A stretch of 64,000 nucleotides of DNA. Source: Dolichospermum compactum NIES-806. GTDB lineage: Bacteria; Cyanobacteriota; Cyanobacteriia; Cyanobacteriales; Nostocaceae. Numbering within the stretch: the first letter of the stretch is position 1; each line of letters starts with the position of its first letter. Under the pieces are notes generated by a model. It saw nothing but the letters and a program-made list of their open reading frames with translations, did not search any database and was not told the DNA's origin. The position numbers and the translations under genes were made by a program. The stretch lies in contig NZ_AP018316.1 in assembly GCF_002368115.1 (NCBI RefSeq), positions 1,652,007 through 1,716,006 of the forward strand. Reading direction: 5' to 3'. Positions 45,413 to 54,808 of the stretch are shown in pieces.

Positions 45413-45542
45413 TTCCCAATACTCAGATTTTTGTTTGCTTTTCTAAATTTGGAGTTTAGCAAATTATGGGGGTGATCAACATAAAATTATTGATTTTTTA
45501 GAAAGATTGGGTTTTTCAACATGAGTAATTTTCATATTAATT

Positions 45543-46418
45543 TCATATTCCAGCTTGAGTTAATACCTCACTCAAATCAGCAACTAAATCTAAATTTTCT
45601 GCCCATTCTGTTAAATAATGATAATCTAAATTATCTGCTTGTAACTTAATTATCCCCAAAACATCACGCCATTGTTTTTCTGATTTACTTCCCTTTCCCC
45701 AGCGCAGTTTTTGTAAAATAGTATCTTCTGCTGAAGCTATCCAAAAAGCGGGAATTTCCTCGACATCAATTAATATTTTTCGATTCATTTGTGATATAGC
45801 AAAAGGTGAATTATCAGTAATATATATATCAGCATTAGCAATAGTTTCTGTATGGGTAATATTCAAGATATTTCCCAAACCTCGTTGCAAATCTTCTACC
45901 GCACCTACTGGACAATAATATCCAAATGCTTCTAAAGTTTTTACCAGTAAATCTATTTGATTTGGTTTAACTTCTATCACCAAGTCCAAATCACGAGTAG
46001 AACGTGGTTCTCCATGAATAGAACTAGCAACACCACCACTTACATAGTAATCAATATTAATTGATTCAAAAATTTGATGCAGTTCTCCAGCTAAAGAAAT
46101 TGAATCTTGAATCCACATATTTTCATTAATACCTTTTGGTTGAAAATCAGGAGTAAATTTTTCTCCTAATACAGCACGAGTAAATAGATCACGAATTTCC
46201 TGTATAGTTAAATTTCGATGTCGAGATTTAATTCCTACAAGACATAGTTTTTTTACTCCTCGTTCATGGGAAATAAATCTTTCCATGCGTTGTTTTAATG
46301 ATAATTGTCGCCATTTTTGAAAGAAATAAATATCAGCTTCTATATCTGTGTCTTGGCTTTGAGGTTGATAATTAGGTTTGGGAATTGTTGGGAAAAATAA
46401 GGTTGATTTTTTTAGCAT
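45543..46418 (-). CDS. Nucleotidyltransferase-fold protein
   Basis: The 291 residues contain a minimal nucleotidyltransferase active site: GGVASSIHGEPRSTRDLDLV has the GG...S of the fold and the DxD metal pair (about residues 128-147). A later ASAEDTILQKLRWGKGS matches the helical part of DUF6036/AbiEii-like proteins. Such proteins act as toxins or in DNA/RNA modification. No obvious antitoxin adjoins it, but it lies between two restriction- or defence-type loci. Confidence 0.7.
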   Translation of the reverse strand: MLKKSTLFFPTIPKPNYQPQSQDTDIEADIYFFQKWRQLSLKQRMERFISHERGVKKLCLVGIKSRHRNLTIQEIRDLFTRAVLGEKFTPDFQPKGINENMWIQDSISLAGELHQIFESINIDYYVSGGVASSIHGEPRSTRDLDLVIEVKPNQIDLLVKTLEAFGYYCPVGAVEDLQRGLGNILNITHTETIANADIYITDNSPFAISQMNRKILIDVEEIPAFWIASAEDTILQKLRWGKGSKSEKQWRDVLGIIKLQADNLDYHYLTEWAENLDLVADLSEVLTQAGI

Positions 46419-46600
46419 TGCTAATTTTATAGTATTCTTGAATATTGGGTAATTAATTTTCCAACTGTAACTTACATTATACTCAAAACATCACGGTTTT
46501 CCGATGTACTGTTTATGCGCGTGTGATTGCTGCTTGCAAAATTAAATTATTAAATTTTATTGAGATAATGTTTTAAAATATACAAAAGCTGTTATACCTA

Positions 46601-46722
46601 CAATACCTTGTCCAAATGGAAAAAAGTCTTGATTTGTAGGTTGGGTTGAGGTACGAAACCCAACAAATGCGTCGGGTTGCGCTGTCGCTTAACCCGACCT
46701 ACAAAAAATGGACAAGGTATTG
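46601..46722. mobile_element. Family C MITE-like element with 5-bp target duplication
   Basis: Perfect 14-base inverted ends CAATACCTTGTCCA and TGGACAAGGTATTG bound a 122-base element. ACCTA flanks both sides (46596-46600 and 46723-46727). The interior has a hairpin made of TGTAGGTTGGGTT and AACCCGACCTACA arms. Confidence 0.9.
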
Positions 46723-46768
46723 ACCTAAATACATAATTACAAATTAAATTTAAATTGCATAAAATCAC

Positions 46769-47803
46769 ATGAAATTACGAGCAATATCAGACATCAAAAA
46801 TAAAATTATTCTTGGGGATAATTTATCTGTACTCAAACAAATAGAAAATGATACTTTTGATTTAATCATTACTTCACCACCATATTTTCAGCAACGTAAT
46901 TATGGAAATGGTGATTTAGGTATCGGTAATGAAACAACTGAATCAGAATATTTAAAAAATATCCTCACAGTTTTTGGGGAATGTGCGCGCGTTTTGAAAA
47001 AAACTGGAGTAATAGTTTTTAACTTAGGAGATAAATATATTAACGGGAGTTTATCTCTAATTCCTTATAAATTTGCAATTCAAGCCACCCAAAATCAAAA
47101 TATTTTTCTTATTAATCAAATTACATGGTCAAAGCTCAATCCGACACCACGTCAAGATAAAAGAAAATTAATACAAGCCACAGAACCTTTTTTCATATTT
47201 GCTAAATCAAAAGATTATTATTTTAATTTAGATAATTATTTACAACACTTAGATAACTTTAACAAAAGTGTTAAAAGTAAACCATCTGATAAATTAGGTA
47301 AAAAATATCTGGAATTAATCAAAAATTCTGACTTAAGTGAAGAACAAAAAAATCATGCAATTAAAGCATTAAACCAAGCTATTTTAGCAGTACATAATGG
47401 AGAAATTGAAGGATTTAGAATGAAAATTCATGGTGTACATAAATTAGCTTATGGTGGACAAGATGGGGGAAGAAATAACCAAATCAAGAATAATGGTTTT
47501 ACTATTATTAGAATTTTGGGAAACACGATGAAAAAAGACATCATTGAAAGTCCGGTAGAGATTACTAAAAATAATCATCATCCAGCAGTTTATCCGATGT
47601 ATATTATTCAAGAATTGATTAAATTATTAACTCAAGAAGGTGATTTTGTCCTTGATCCTTTTTGTGGTAGTGGTACAACTTGTATAGCAGCTAGAAATTT
47701 AAATAGAAATTATTTAGGAATTGAAATCAATTCTGATTATGTAAACTTAGCTAATAACCGTATGGAAAAATCTGATTCTCAGCAGCAGGAATTATTTATA
47801 TGA
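46769..47803 (+). CDS. Type II DNA methyltransferase (beta class, N4-cytosine or N6-adenine)
   Basis: The catalytic motif TSPPY (residues 35-39) comes first and the AdoMet-binding motif DPFCGSGTT (296-304) last, the beta-class order. SPPY is more common in N4-cytosine enzymes, DPPY or NPPY in adenine enzymes, so N4mC is favoured but not sure. The target-recognition part lies between. Its stop overlaps the start of the nuclease gene by four bases (ATGA), so the pair is made together. No shifts or stops break it. Confidence 0.9.
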   Translation: MKLRAISDIKNKIILGDNLSVLKQIENDTFDLIITSPPYFQQRNYGNGDLGIGNETTESEYLKNILTVFGECARVLKKTGVIVFNLGDKYINGSLSLIPYKFAIQATQNQNIFLINQITWSKLNPTPRQDKRKLIQATEPFFIFAKSKDYYFNLDNYLQHLDNFNKSVKSKPSDKLGKKYLELIKNSDLSEEQKNHAIKALNQAILAVHNGEIEGFRMKIHGVHKLAYGGQDGGRNNQIKNNGFTIIRILGNTMKKDIIESPVEITKNNHHPAVYPMYIIQELIKLLTQEGDFVLDPFCGSGTTCIAARNLNRNYLGIEINSDYVNLANNRMEKSDSQQQELFI

Positions 47804-48948
47804 AATATGATTATAGTCAAGAAATAGAAAGATTAGAAAAATCCTATCAGCAAGCACTTGAATTAGTTAAAAATCAATCATTTACAGAATTCGATCAAGA
47901 AATAAAAAACTTTGTAGATATTTTTATTCAAAAAATAGAAACCGATAAATCTTTAATTCAAGTAATGATTACCACCCTACTGAAGAAAATAATTAAACCT
48001 GAGCAAGATATTAGATTACACATGGCTAAATTTATCAATGGATATTCTGCAAGAGTGCTTGATACTAAGGTAACTACACCATTTCTTAAAAGTAAGTTTC
48101 CTAAATATGCTAATAAAGAAACTGCATTTTTAACTAAAGCGACACGCGCAGAAATTATCTGGAATTTTGAGGAGGGAGTTAAATTACCATTAAGGAGTAA
48201 AAGCTTAGTTGAACCTTTTCTGAAGTTGATTGATAAAATTGAAAATCAAACAATTGATATTGAAAATTGTTTGGTTTACATTCTATCACAATTAGATCTT
48301 ATTTCCCAATCTCAAGAAATAGTATTTACAGAAACTTTAGAACTTGTTGATTCTGTAAATATTATCAATATTAATACAGTAATGAAAATGGTAGAAAGAC
48401 ATTTTGAAGAACCTTTAAGTTCTAGATTACCAGTGATTGTAATTTTTGCTATCTATAAACAACTATTGAAAACTGTCCGCAGATTTGAAAATAAAATCTT
48501 ACTACCTTTAAATGTTCATACTTCTGCGGATAAGCATGGTTATGGTGATATAGAAATAAGAGATAACCATAACAATCCGTTTGAAATATTAGAAATAAAA
48601 CACAATATTCCTATTGATAGAAATATGATATTAGATATAGAAAAAAAATCTGCCAATACAAAAATAGAAAGGTATTATATTCTAACTACATACCAAGACT
48701 GTTTTCTTAATAAAGATGAAGAAGAATATATTAATGAATTGATTTTGAAGATTAAAAGAGAACGTGGGTTAGAAATTATTGCTAATGGTATTGTGAATAC
48801 CTTAAAATATTACTTACGTTTTATAGAAGATTATCATGAATTTATCAAAACATATACAGACGAATTAGTAAAAGATGCTAAAAATTCAACAGAAGTTAAA
48901 GATTCTCATATTCAAGCTTGGCAAATAATTTTACAAAAATATATATAG
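47800..48948 (+). CDS. Type II restriction endonuclease, SacI-like family
   Basis: The 382-residue protein follows the methyltransferase with ATGA overlap. A PD-(D/E)XK core is seen as GYGDIEIRDNHNNPFEILEIK, with Asp250, Glu265 and Lys267. The N-terminal half carries HMAKFINGYSARVLDTKVTT and PFLKSKFPKYANKETAFLT, which resemble from memory the family of R.SacI (GAGCTC). The exact target cannot be read. With the methyltransferase it forms a complete, apparently intact R-M system. Its AT content looks higher than in nearby housekeeping genes, suggesting transfer. Confidence 0.75.
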   Translation: MKYDYSQEIERLEKSYQQALELVKNQSFTEFDQEIKNFVDIFIQKIETDKSLIQVMITTLLKKIIKPEQDIRLHMAKFINGYSARVLDTKVTTPFLKSKFPKYANKETAFLTKATRAEIIWNFEEGVKLPLRSKSLVEPFLKLIDKIENQTIDIENCLVYILSQLDLISQSQEIVFTETLELVDSVNIININTVMKMVERHFEEPLSSRLPVIVIFAIYKQLLKTVRRFENKILLPLNVHTSADKHGYGDIEIRDNHNNPFEILEIKHNIPIDRNMILDIEKKSANTKIERYYILTTYQDCFLNKDEEEYINELILKIKRERGLEIIANGIVNTLKYYLRFIEDYHEFIKTYTDELVKDAKNSTEVKDSHIQAWQIILQKYI

Positions 48949-49034
48949 TAATGTGAACCACAATCAGTATTACTAATAAATAGTGGATTAGGACGCATTA
49001 ACATTATTCTATTTTTTAGATATTTGTTTTTATC

Positions 49035-50015
49035 TCACCTTGTCTGAAAAATATTCTGCACCATTTTCTTCTCCACCCTATCAGCAGCATTATCCAACTC
49101 TACCACCTCAGCATCACTCAAAAACCAACCCAAAGCCCCAATATTCTCCTTTGCTTGTTCCAGACTTTTAGCTCCAGGAATGGGAATTGTGCCTTTACTA
49201 ATACACCAATTAATAGCAACTTGAGACATAGTTTTATTTCTGGTATTTGCTATTTCCTGCAAACAGCCTAAAAGCGGCTTCATTCCTGGTAACAACTGCT
49301 TACATAAAAATCCGCGAATACCTTGGGGAAAACTGCCATTTTCCGAAAACTTCCCTGTTAATAAACCCAACCCTAAAGGACTATAAGCAATTAATTTAAT
49401 TCCCAAATTATCACAAACATCCTTTAAACCTAATTCCGTCACCGGATAAGTAGATAAAAGTGAATATTGCACCTGCAAAGTTTTAATCGGTATCCCTCTT
49501 TCCTGAAATCTTTTATACACCCATAAAAGTCTTTTAGTTCCATAATTAGATAAGCCCACACCCTTCACCAAACCTTGCTCATACAAATCACCCAAACCAT
49601 CTAATAAACCCACCTCTTGCCAAGGAGCATAATTAGCTGTAGACCAGTGCATTTGCACCAAATCAACATTTCGTCCTAATCTTTTTGCCGAGGCATGACA
49701 AGCTGATATAATTGAATTTCTAGTCCATCTCCAAGGGTATGCGGCTAACTTAGTCGCAATGCAAATATTCTCTTGATTTATTCCCTGATATGCTTGGGCA
49801 AATTTCCCTAAAAGTAACTCACTCCGTCCCTTTAATTTACCTGTACCGTAGGAATCACCCGTATCAAATAATGTAATCCCATTGCTGACACAGAGATTAA
49901 AAACCTCTTGCAACTGGTTATCCATACTTTCATCGTATCCCCAGAGCAGTTGATTTCCCCAAGCCCAAGTTCCGCAACCCATGAGAGGAAGATTTAATAA
50001 ATTGTGAGTTAGCAT
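49035..50015 (-). CDS. Aldo/keto reductase
   Basis: The NADPH-dependent TIM-barrel oxidoreductase has its catalytic tetrad in sight: Asp and Tyr in LFDTGDSYGTGKLKGRSE, Lys in ICIATKLAAYPW and His in LVQMHWSTANY. A phosphate-binding IPIPGAKSLEQAKEN segment follows near the end. Length 326 is normal. The substrate is not predictable. Confidence 0.9.
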   Translation of the reverse strand: MLTHNLLNLPLMGCGTWAWGNQLLWGYDESMDNQLQEVFNLCVSNGITLFDTGDSYGTGKLKGRSELLLGKFAQAYQGINQENICIATKLAAYPWRWTRNSIISACHASAKRLGRNVDLVQMHWSTANYAPWQEVGLLDGLGDLYEQGLVKGVGLSNYGTKRLLWVYKRFQERGIPIKTLQVQYSLLSTYPVTELGLKDVCDNLGIKLIAYSPLGLGLLTGKFSENGSFPQGIRGFLCKQLLPGMKPLLGCLQEIANTRNKTMSQVAINWCISKGTIPIPGAKSLEQAKENIGALGWFLSDAEVVELDNAADRVEKKMVQNIFQTR

Positions 50016-50147
50016 AATTAAGAAAAACTTGCCAATTGTTATAAACTAATTATTTACGAATAATACCAATGATCCGTAAAGCTAAACCGAATAATTATCA
50101 TCTTTATTTATCCGCGTTTATCCGCGTGCATCTGCGGTTAATTTTAA

Positions 50148-50386
50148 GGCATTGCTGAATTGAGGTATGAAAATCAAATATTCTAGTTCTTAGGGACTTC
50201 CAAGAAATAAAATCCCCAAAAATTTCTTGTGGTGCGGGACGAAAAGCCCGCTAATCATCAAGGACAGGCAGGATGCCCATCCCACAAAATTGGGTAATTT
50301 ATTTTTTGGTGTTCCCTTAAACTCTTACTCTCTGCGTCCTCTGCGCCTCTGCGTGAGAAAAAATCATACCTTCATTTACCAACGCC
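50148..50386. mobile_element. Family D MITE-like element, copy D2 (carries element B2)
   Basis: The ends GGCATTGCTGAATTGAGGTATG and CATACC...ACCAACGCC match D1 (60677-60790) in reverse orientation. AATTTTAA flanks both sides (50140-50147 and 50387-50394). Without B2 the element is about 112 bases, like D1. The internal CTCTGCGCCTCTGCGTGAGA matches the D1 TCTCACGCAAAGGCGCAAAG. Confidence 0.82.
50193..50316. mobile_element. Family B MITE-like element, copy B2, nested in D2
   Basis: It reads GGGACTTCCAAGAAAT to TTTTGGTGTTCCC, the reverse of B1. TTA is repeated on both sides (50190-50192 and 50317-50319). The corresponding site in D1 lacks B. Confidence 0.85.
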
Positions 50387-50424
50387 AATTTTAAAAATGT
50401 AACAAATACCAAAACAAAAAGTAA

Positions 50425-50988
50425 ATGCCCATTATCATCTGTCCGGGAATCCATGAACCAGAATTAACTCAAAGCTTTATCCAAGGATGCTTAAATCAAT
50501 CTGGCAAAAAGCCCCTAGATATACTGGTTTATCCAGGACAAGGTTATTTAAATTTATCAACATTTCATATTTTACATTTTTTGTGCGATCGCCTCAATAA
50601 TAAGCTAAAATCGCCTGTTATATTCTTATGCTTTAGTGCTGGTGTCATTGGCGGTATAGGTGCAGCCACAGCATGGCAACTTTGGGGAGGTCATGTTCAA
50701 GCCTTCATTGCTATTGATGGTTGGGGAGTCCCTCTAGGGGGCAATTTCCCCATACATCGTTTAAGTCATGATCATTACACCCATTGGACCTCAGCTTACC
50801 TCGGTATGGGCGAAGATAACTTTTACGCCGAGCCAGCAGTTGACCATTTATCAATGTGGCAGTCCCCCCAATCTGTCCAAGGACAGTGGACAAATCCCTC
50901 CGTTGGCTTCTGCTTCTCTCCACCCAAACAATACCTCAGTGCATCCGAATTTCTCAATTTCCTATTAGAACGTTATAACAAGAAATAG
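50425..50988 (+). CDS. Alpha/beta-hydrolase-like cyanobacterial protein
   Basis: The 187 residues begin MPIIICPGIHEPELT and contain a nucleophile-elbow-like VIFLCFSAGVIGGIGAA (Ser in FSAG). Later VDHLSMW could supply a His. The protein is short for the fold, so lipase or esterase activity is not certain. It is followed 31 bases later by the MFS gene. Confidence 0.65.
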   Translation: MPIIICPGIHEPELTQSFIQGCLNQSGKKPLDILVYPGQGYLNLSTFHILHFLCDRLNNKLKSPVIFLCFSAGVIGGIGAATAWQLWGGHVQAFIAIDGWGVPLGGNFPIHRLSHDHYTHWTSAYLGMGEDNFYAEPAVDHLSMWQSPQSVQGQWTNPSVGFCFSPPKQYLSASEFLNFLLERYNKK

Positions 50989-51019
50989 TGATTATTTATT
51001 CCCCATTCCCAAGTATCTA

Positions 51020-52276
51020 ATGCTTCCTCCTGAACCTACTGCTATTAATAACGGTTTTACCGGACTGCTTAAAAACCGGGGTTTTATGCTCCTATGGATT
51101 GGTCAACTGATTTCCCAATTAGCTGATAAGGTATTCTTTGTGTTAATGATTGCCTTACTCAAACTCTACCTACCCAGTAATGAGATAAACAGTGATGCAC
51201 GCTTCTATTTATACATGGCATTTACCGTACCAGCAATATTGTTTGGCTCTGCTGGTGGTGTTATCGTTGACCGTGTACCAAAAAAACTGATTATGGTAGG
51301 TTCAGATGTGGTGCGGGGAATATTCATGGTGTTAATTCCCTTCCTGCCACGACAATTTGGGATACTTTTATTCTTTACCTTTGGTATCTCCACCGTTACC
51401 CAGTTTTTTGCCCCAGCGGAACAAGCGTCAATTCCCTTGTTGGTGAGAAAAGAAGGTTTAATGGCTGCTAATGCCCTATTTAGCAGCACTATGATGGCCG
51501 CATTGATTATTGGTAATGCAGTGGCTACTCCGATGTTAAACTGGTTTGAAACCTTTAATAAAGGTTTTGGCAAAGAATTGGTTGTCGGCTGCTTGTACCT
51601 GATTTCTGCCGCGATTATGATGCCAATTCAGTTTCGAGAACATAGACACATTGACAAAACCGCAGCAAAAATCAATCCCTGGGCAGAATTTGTGCTAGGA
51701 CTGCGCTATCTCAAACAAAATCGGCTAGTCTGGAATGCCATGCTGCAAATTGTTACCTTATACTGCGTATTTGCAGCCCTGATAGAATTAGCCATTGGCA
51801 TGGCAGCAAGGTTACATTTAGCACCAGAAGAGTTTAGCTCTTTCGTAGCTGCGGCTGGGGTAGGTATGGTGATAGGTGCGGCTATTCTCGGACATTCTGG
51901 CCATCGCCTTCATCATAAACCTTTGCCTTTAATCGGATTTTTAATCATGGCCTTTTCCTTGGGTTTATTCATTTTTATTGATAACCAACCCCTAGCATTA
52001 GGACTCTGTATTTTCTTGGGTGTGGGTGCAGCTTTTGTCAACGTGCCAATGCAAACTTTAATTCAACAACAAACACCATCAGAAATGCACGGTAAAGTCT
52101 TTGGCTTTCAAAATCACGCCATTAATATCGCTCTGACAGCACCTCTATTAATTACGACAAAGCTAGTAAATGCCTTTGGATTGTCGGCGGTGTTATTCGG
52201 AATAAGTATAGTTGTCGGGGCTATTGGTATTTGGACATGGCAAAATACTCGGCGGGTATTGCAAGATGTGATCTAG
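51020..52276 (+). CDS. MFS transporter
   Basis: The 418 residues contain about 12 membrane helices. The N-terminal half starts LLKNRGFMLLWIGQLISQLADKVF and has the loop 2-3 motif FGSAGGVIVDRVPKKLIMVG typical of the H+ antiporter group. Proteins of this type are often annotated as efflux or lysophospholipid-like transporters. The substrate is unknown. Confidence 0.88.
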   Translation: MLPPEPTAINNGFTGLLKNRGFMLLWIGQLISQLADKVFFVLMIALLKLYLPSNEINSDARFYLYMAFTVPAILFGSAGGVIVDRVPKKLIMVGSDVVRGIFMVLIPFLPRQFGILLFFTFGISTVTQFFAPAEQASIPLLVRKEGLMAANALFSSTMMAALIIGNAVATPMLNWFETFNKGFGKELVVGCLYLISAAIMMPIQFREHRHIDKTAAKINPWAEFVLGLRYLKQNRLVWNAMLQIVTLYCVFAALIELAIGMAARLHLAPEEFSSFVAAAGVGMVIGAAILGHSGHRLHHKPLPLIGFLIMAFSLGLFIFIDNQPLALGLCIFLGVGAAFVNVPMQTLIQQQTPSEMHGKVFGFQNHAINIALTAPLLITTKLVNAFGLSAVLFGISIVVGAIGIWTWQNTRRVLQDVI

Positions 52277-52399
52277 AAATCGTACAATTATAGTCCTGTT
52301 CTTAACGCTAATAAATACGGCTTTCTCTGAAATTGTGAAAATTTTTACATTAAAATGAAGTTTTAAATACAGAATCTAAGCGTTAATTTTAGCTATACT

Positions 52400-54304
52400 T
52401 TGAGGTTAACTGTGATTTCGTCTTCTCAAATCAGTCTCCCAAAATCTGAAAATAATCAGCAGTCTCCCGTATCTAATTCGTCAGTTACCGCACCAAAACG
52501 GGCATCTGGCGGTTTTGCCTTGATAGATAGTCTCATCCGTCATGGTGTTGAGCATATTTTTGGTTATCCCGGTGGCGCAATTCTCCCGATTTATGATGAC
52601 CTATTCAAAATAGAAGCTGGGGGTACGGTTAAGCATATCTTAGTTAGACATGAACAAGGTGCTTCCCACGCCGCAGACGGTTACGCCCGTGCTACTGGTA
52701 AAGTGGGAGTATGCTTTGGTACTTCCGGTCCTGGGGCAACCAACTTAGTTACAGGTATTGCTACAGCCTACATGGATTCTATTCCCATGATTGTGGTGAC
52801 GGGACAAGTACCACGCGCTGCAATTGGTACAGATGCTTTCCAAGAAACAGATATTTACGGGATTACCTTACCCATTGTTAAGCATTCCTATGTAGTCCGT
52901 GATGCCAAAGATATGGCGCGAATTGTTGCTGAAGCTTTTCACATTGCCAGCACTGGTAGACCAGGACCAGTTTTAATTGATGTTCCCAAAGATGTGGCTT
53001 TAGAAGAGTTTGATTATGTGCCTGTCGCGCCGGGTTCGATTAAGTTACCTGGCTATCGTCCCACAGTCAAGGGAAATCCGCGCCAAATTAATGCAGCAAT
53101 TCAATTAATTCGAGAAAGTCGTCGCCCATTGTTGTATGTTGGGGGAGGAGCGATCGCTGCTAATGCCCACGAAGAAGTCAAACAACTGGCAGAATTATTT
53201 AATCTCCCCGTCACTACCACCTTAATGGGTATCGGTGCATTTGACGAACATCATCCCCTGTCCTTGGGAATGTTGGGAATGCACGGTACAGCTTACGCCA
53301 ACTTTGCCGTGACAGATTGCGATTTATTAATTTGCGTCGGTGCTAGATTTGATGACCGCGTGACAGGTAAATTAGATGAATTTGCCTCTTTAGCCAAAGT
53401 CATTCACATTGATATTGACCCCGCAGAAGTCGGTAAAAACCGCGTTCCTGAAGTTCCCATTGTGGGTGATGTTAAAAACGTCTTAAAAGACTTATTACGG
53501 CGATGTCAAGACGCAAATACTAAAGCCACACCTAACCAAAACCAAGAATGGTTAAACTTAATTAATAGTTGGAAACAAGATTATCCTCTAATTGTCCCCC
53601 ATCACGCCGACAGCATTTCCCCCCAAGAGGTAATTGTTGAAGTTGGCACTCAAGCGCCCCACGCATTTTACACCACCGATGTCGGTCAACATCAAATGTG
53701 GGCTGCTCAATTCCTTAAAAATGGACCAAGACGTTGGATTTCGAGCGCCGGTTTAGGAACAATGGGTTTTGGTGTTCCTGCGGCTATGGGTGCAAAAGTA
53801 GCATTCCCGGACGAAGAAGTAGTCTGTATTAGCGGTGATGCCAGTTTCCAAATGTGTTTGCAGGAGTTAGGAACACTAGCACAATATGGGATTAATGTCA
53901 AGACTTTGATCTTAAATAACGGTTGGCAGGGAATGGTGCGGCAGTGGCAGGAAGCCTTCTATGGACAGCGTTATTCATCTTCTAACATGGAAGTGGGAAT
54001 GCCTGACATTGAGCTTTTAGCACAGGCTTATGGCATCAAGGGGATGGTAATTACCAAGCGGGAAGAATTGGCAGATAAAATTGCGGAAATGCTGGCACAC
54101 AATGGACCTGTAATTGTCAATGTCCACGTTACCAGAGATGAAAACTGCTATCCAATGGTAGCCCCTGGTAAGAACAACTCGCAAATGGTTGGTTTACCTA
54201 AGCCAACACCAAGAACCGCAGTTGAATCAATTTCTTGCAGCAATTGTGGGACTCAAAACCAAGCTAATCATAATTTCTGTTCTGATTGCGGAACAAAGTT
54301 GTAA
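52400..54304 (+). CDS. ilvB: Acetolactate synthase large subunit with zinc-ribbon tail
   Basis: The ThDP enzyme makes acetolactate and acetohydroxybutyrate in branched-chain amino acid synthesis. The catalytic Glu lies in LVRHEQGASHAADGYARATG, the FAD/structural region is normal, and the ThDP motif GDASFQMCLQELGTLAQYG ... NNGWQGMV is present. After the usual end (VAPGKNNSQMVGLP) come about 30 residues with a C-x2-C...C-x2-C zinc ribbon (CSNCGTQN, FCSDCGTKL). A GTG at 52412 is an alternative to the TTG-type start given. The regulatory subunit is not nearby. Confidence 0.93.
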   Translation: MRLTVISSSQISLPKSENNQQSPVSNSSVTAPKRASGGFALIDSLIRHGVEHIFGYPGGAILPIYDDLFKIEAGGTVKHILVRHEQGASHAADGYARATGKVGVCFGTSGPGATNLVTGIATAYMDSIPMIVVTGQVPRAAIGTDAFQETDIYGITLPIVKHSYVVRDAKDMARIVAEAFHIASTGRPGPVLIDVPKDVALEEFDYVPVAPGSIKLPGYRPTVKGNPRQINAAIQLIRESRRPLLYVGGGAIAANAHEEVKQLAELFNLPVTTTLMGIGAFDEHHPLSLGMLGMHGTAYANFAVTDCDLLICVGARFDDRVTGKLDEFASLAKVIHIDIDPAEVGKNRVPEVPIVGDVKNVLKDLLRRCQDANTKATPNQNQEWLNLINSWKQDYPLIVPHHADSISPQEVIVEVGTQAPHAFYTTDVGQHQMWAAQFLKNGPRRWISSAGLGTMGFGVPAAMGAKVAFPDEEVVCISGDASFQMCLQELGTLAQYGINVKTLILNNGWQGMVRQWQEAFYGQRYSSSNMEVGMPDIELLAQAYGIKGMVITKREELADKIAEMLAHNGPVIVNVHVTRDENCYPMVAPGKNNSQMVGLPKPTPRTAVESISCSNCGTQNQANHNFCSDCGTKL

Positions 54305-54572
54305 TTAAATTTTGTAGGGGTAAAGCATTATGCTTTACCCTTATATAAAATCGTAATTTACGATTTTCAGCCACATCAATTAATTGTTCTAAAGATTTAG
54401 CTAAAGGTAAAGTTTTACCATCTTCTTGATATTCAGCAATTAGCATTTCTATAACTTCCTGAGCATTTTTAACAGCTTCTTCATAAGTATCACCATAAGT
54501 ATGATATTTTTGAGTAGGAAATTCTGGTAAATGAACTCTAATAGGTGTGGGAGTAGAAGCTGAACATCTCAA
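54264..54572 (-). CDS. HicB-like antitoxin-type protein, probably degraded at its N-terminus
   Basis: The central part RVHLPEFPTQKYHTYGDTYE followed by EAVKNAQEVIEMLIAEYQED matches the cyanobacterial HicB-type fold. The usual first 15-20 residues before VHLPEF are replaced by MRCSASTPTPI, and the C-terminus is extended into the ilvB terminator region. No HicA toxin lies beside it. It is either an orphan antitoxin or a remnant. Confidence 0.55.
   Translation of the reverse strand: MRCSASTPTPIRVHLPEFPTQKYHTYGDTYEEAVKNAQEVIEMLIAEYQEDGKTLPLAKSLEQLIDVAENRKLRFYIRVKHNALPLQNLITTLFRNQNRNYD
54317..54340. terminator. Bidirectional hairpin between ilvB and the HicB-like gene
   Basis: GGGTAAAGCAT-T-ATGCTTTACCC makes an 11-base perfect palindrome 13 bases after the ilvB stop. 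No long T-run follows on either strand, so it may be a weak terminator or a processing hairpin. Confidence 0.55.
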
Positions 54573-54808
54573 CGATAGTAGATTAGAATGAGTGTTAGAT
54601 CAATTATACGAATATGGTGTTAGCCTCTTATTCTTAAAAATAGCCTGTGTGATGGCAAAATGTTTTGGAATTAAAATATCAAATGCTCTAAATTACCTGC
54701 TGAATGTGGGCTTGATTGGCAAAGAATTGGTAAATAACCAATATGTAATTAATTCCGTCCAGGTAATGAATGTTGGGTTTCCTTGCGTCAACCCAACCTA
54801 CAAAAATA
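54573..54808. other. Gap between the HicB-like remnant and leuS
   Basis: The stretch holds a TTGGGTTTCC...GTCAACCCAACCTACAAAA repeat (54773-54807) related to the inner part of element C. Two plus-strand frames cross it, but neither looks like a gene. Confidence 0.4.
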
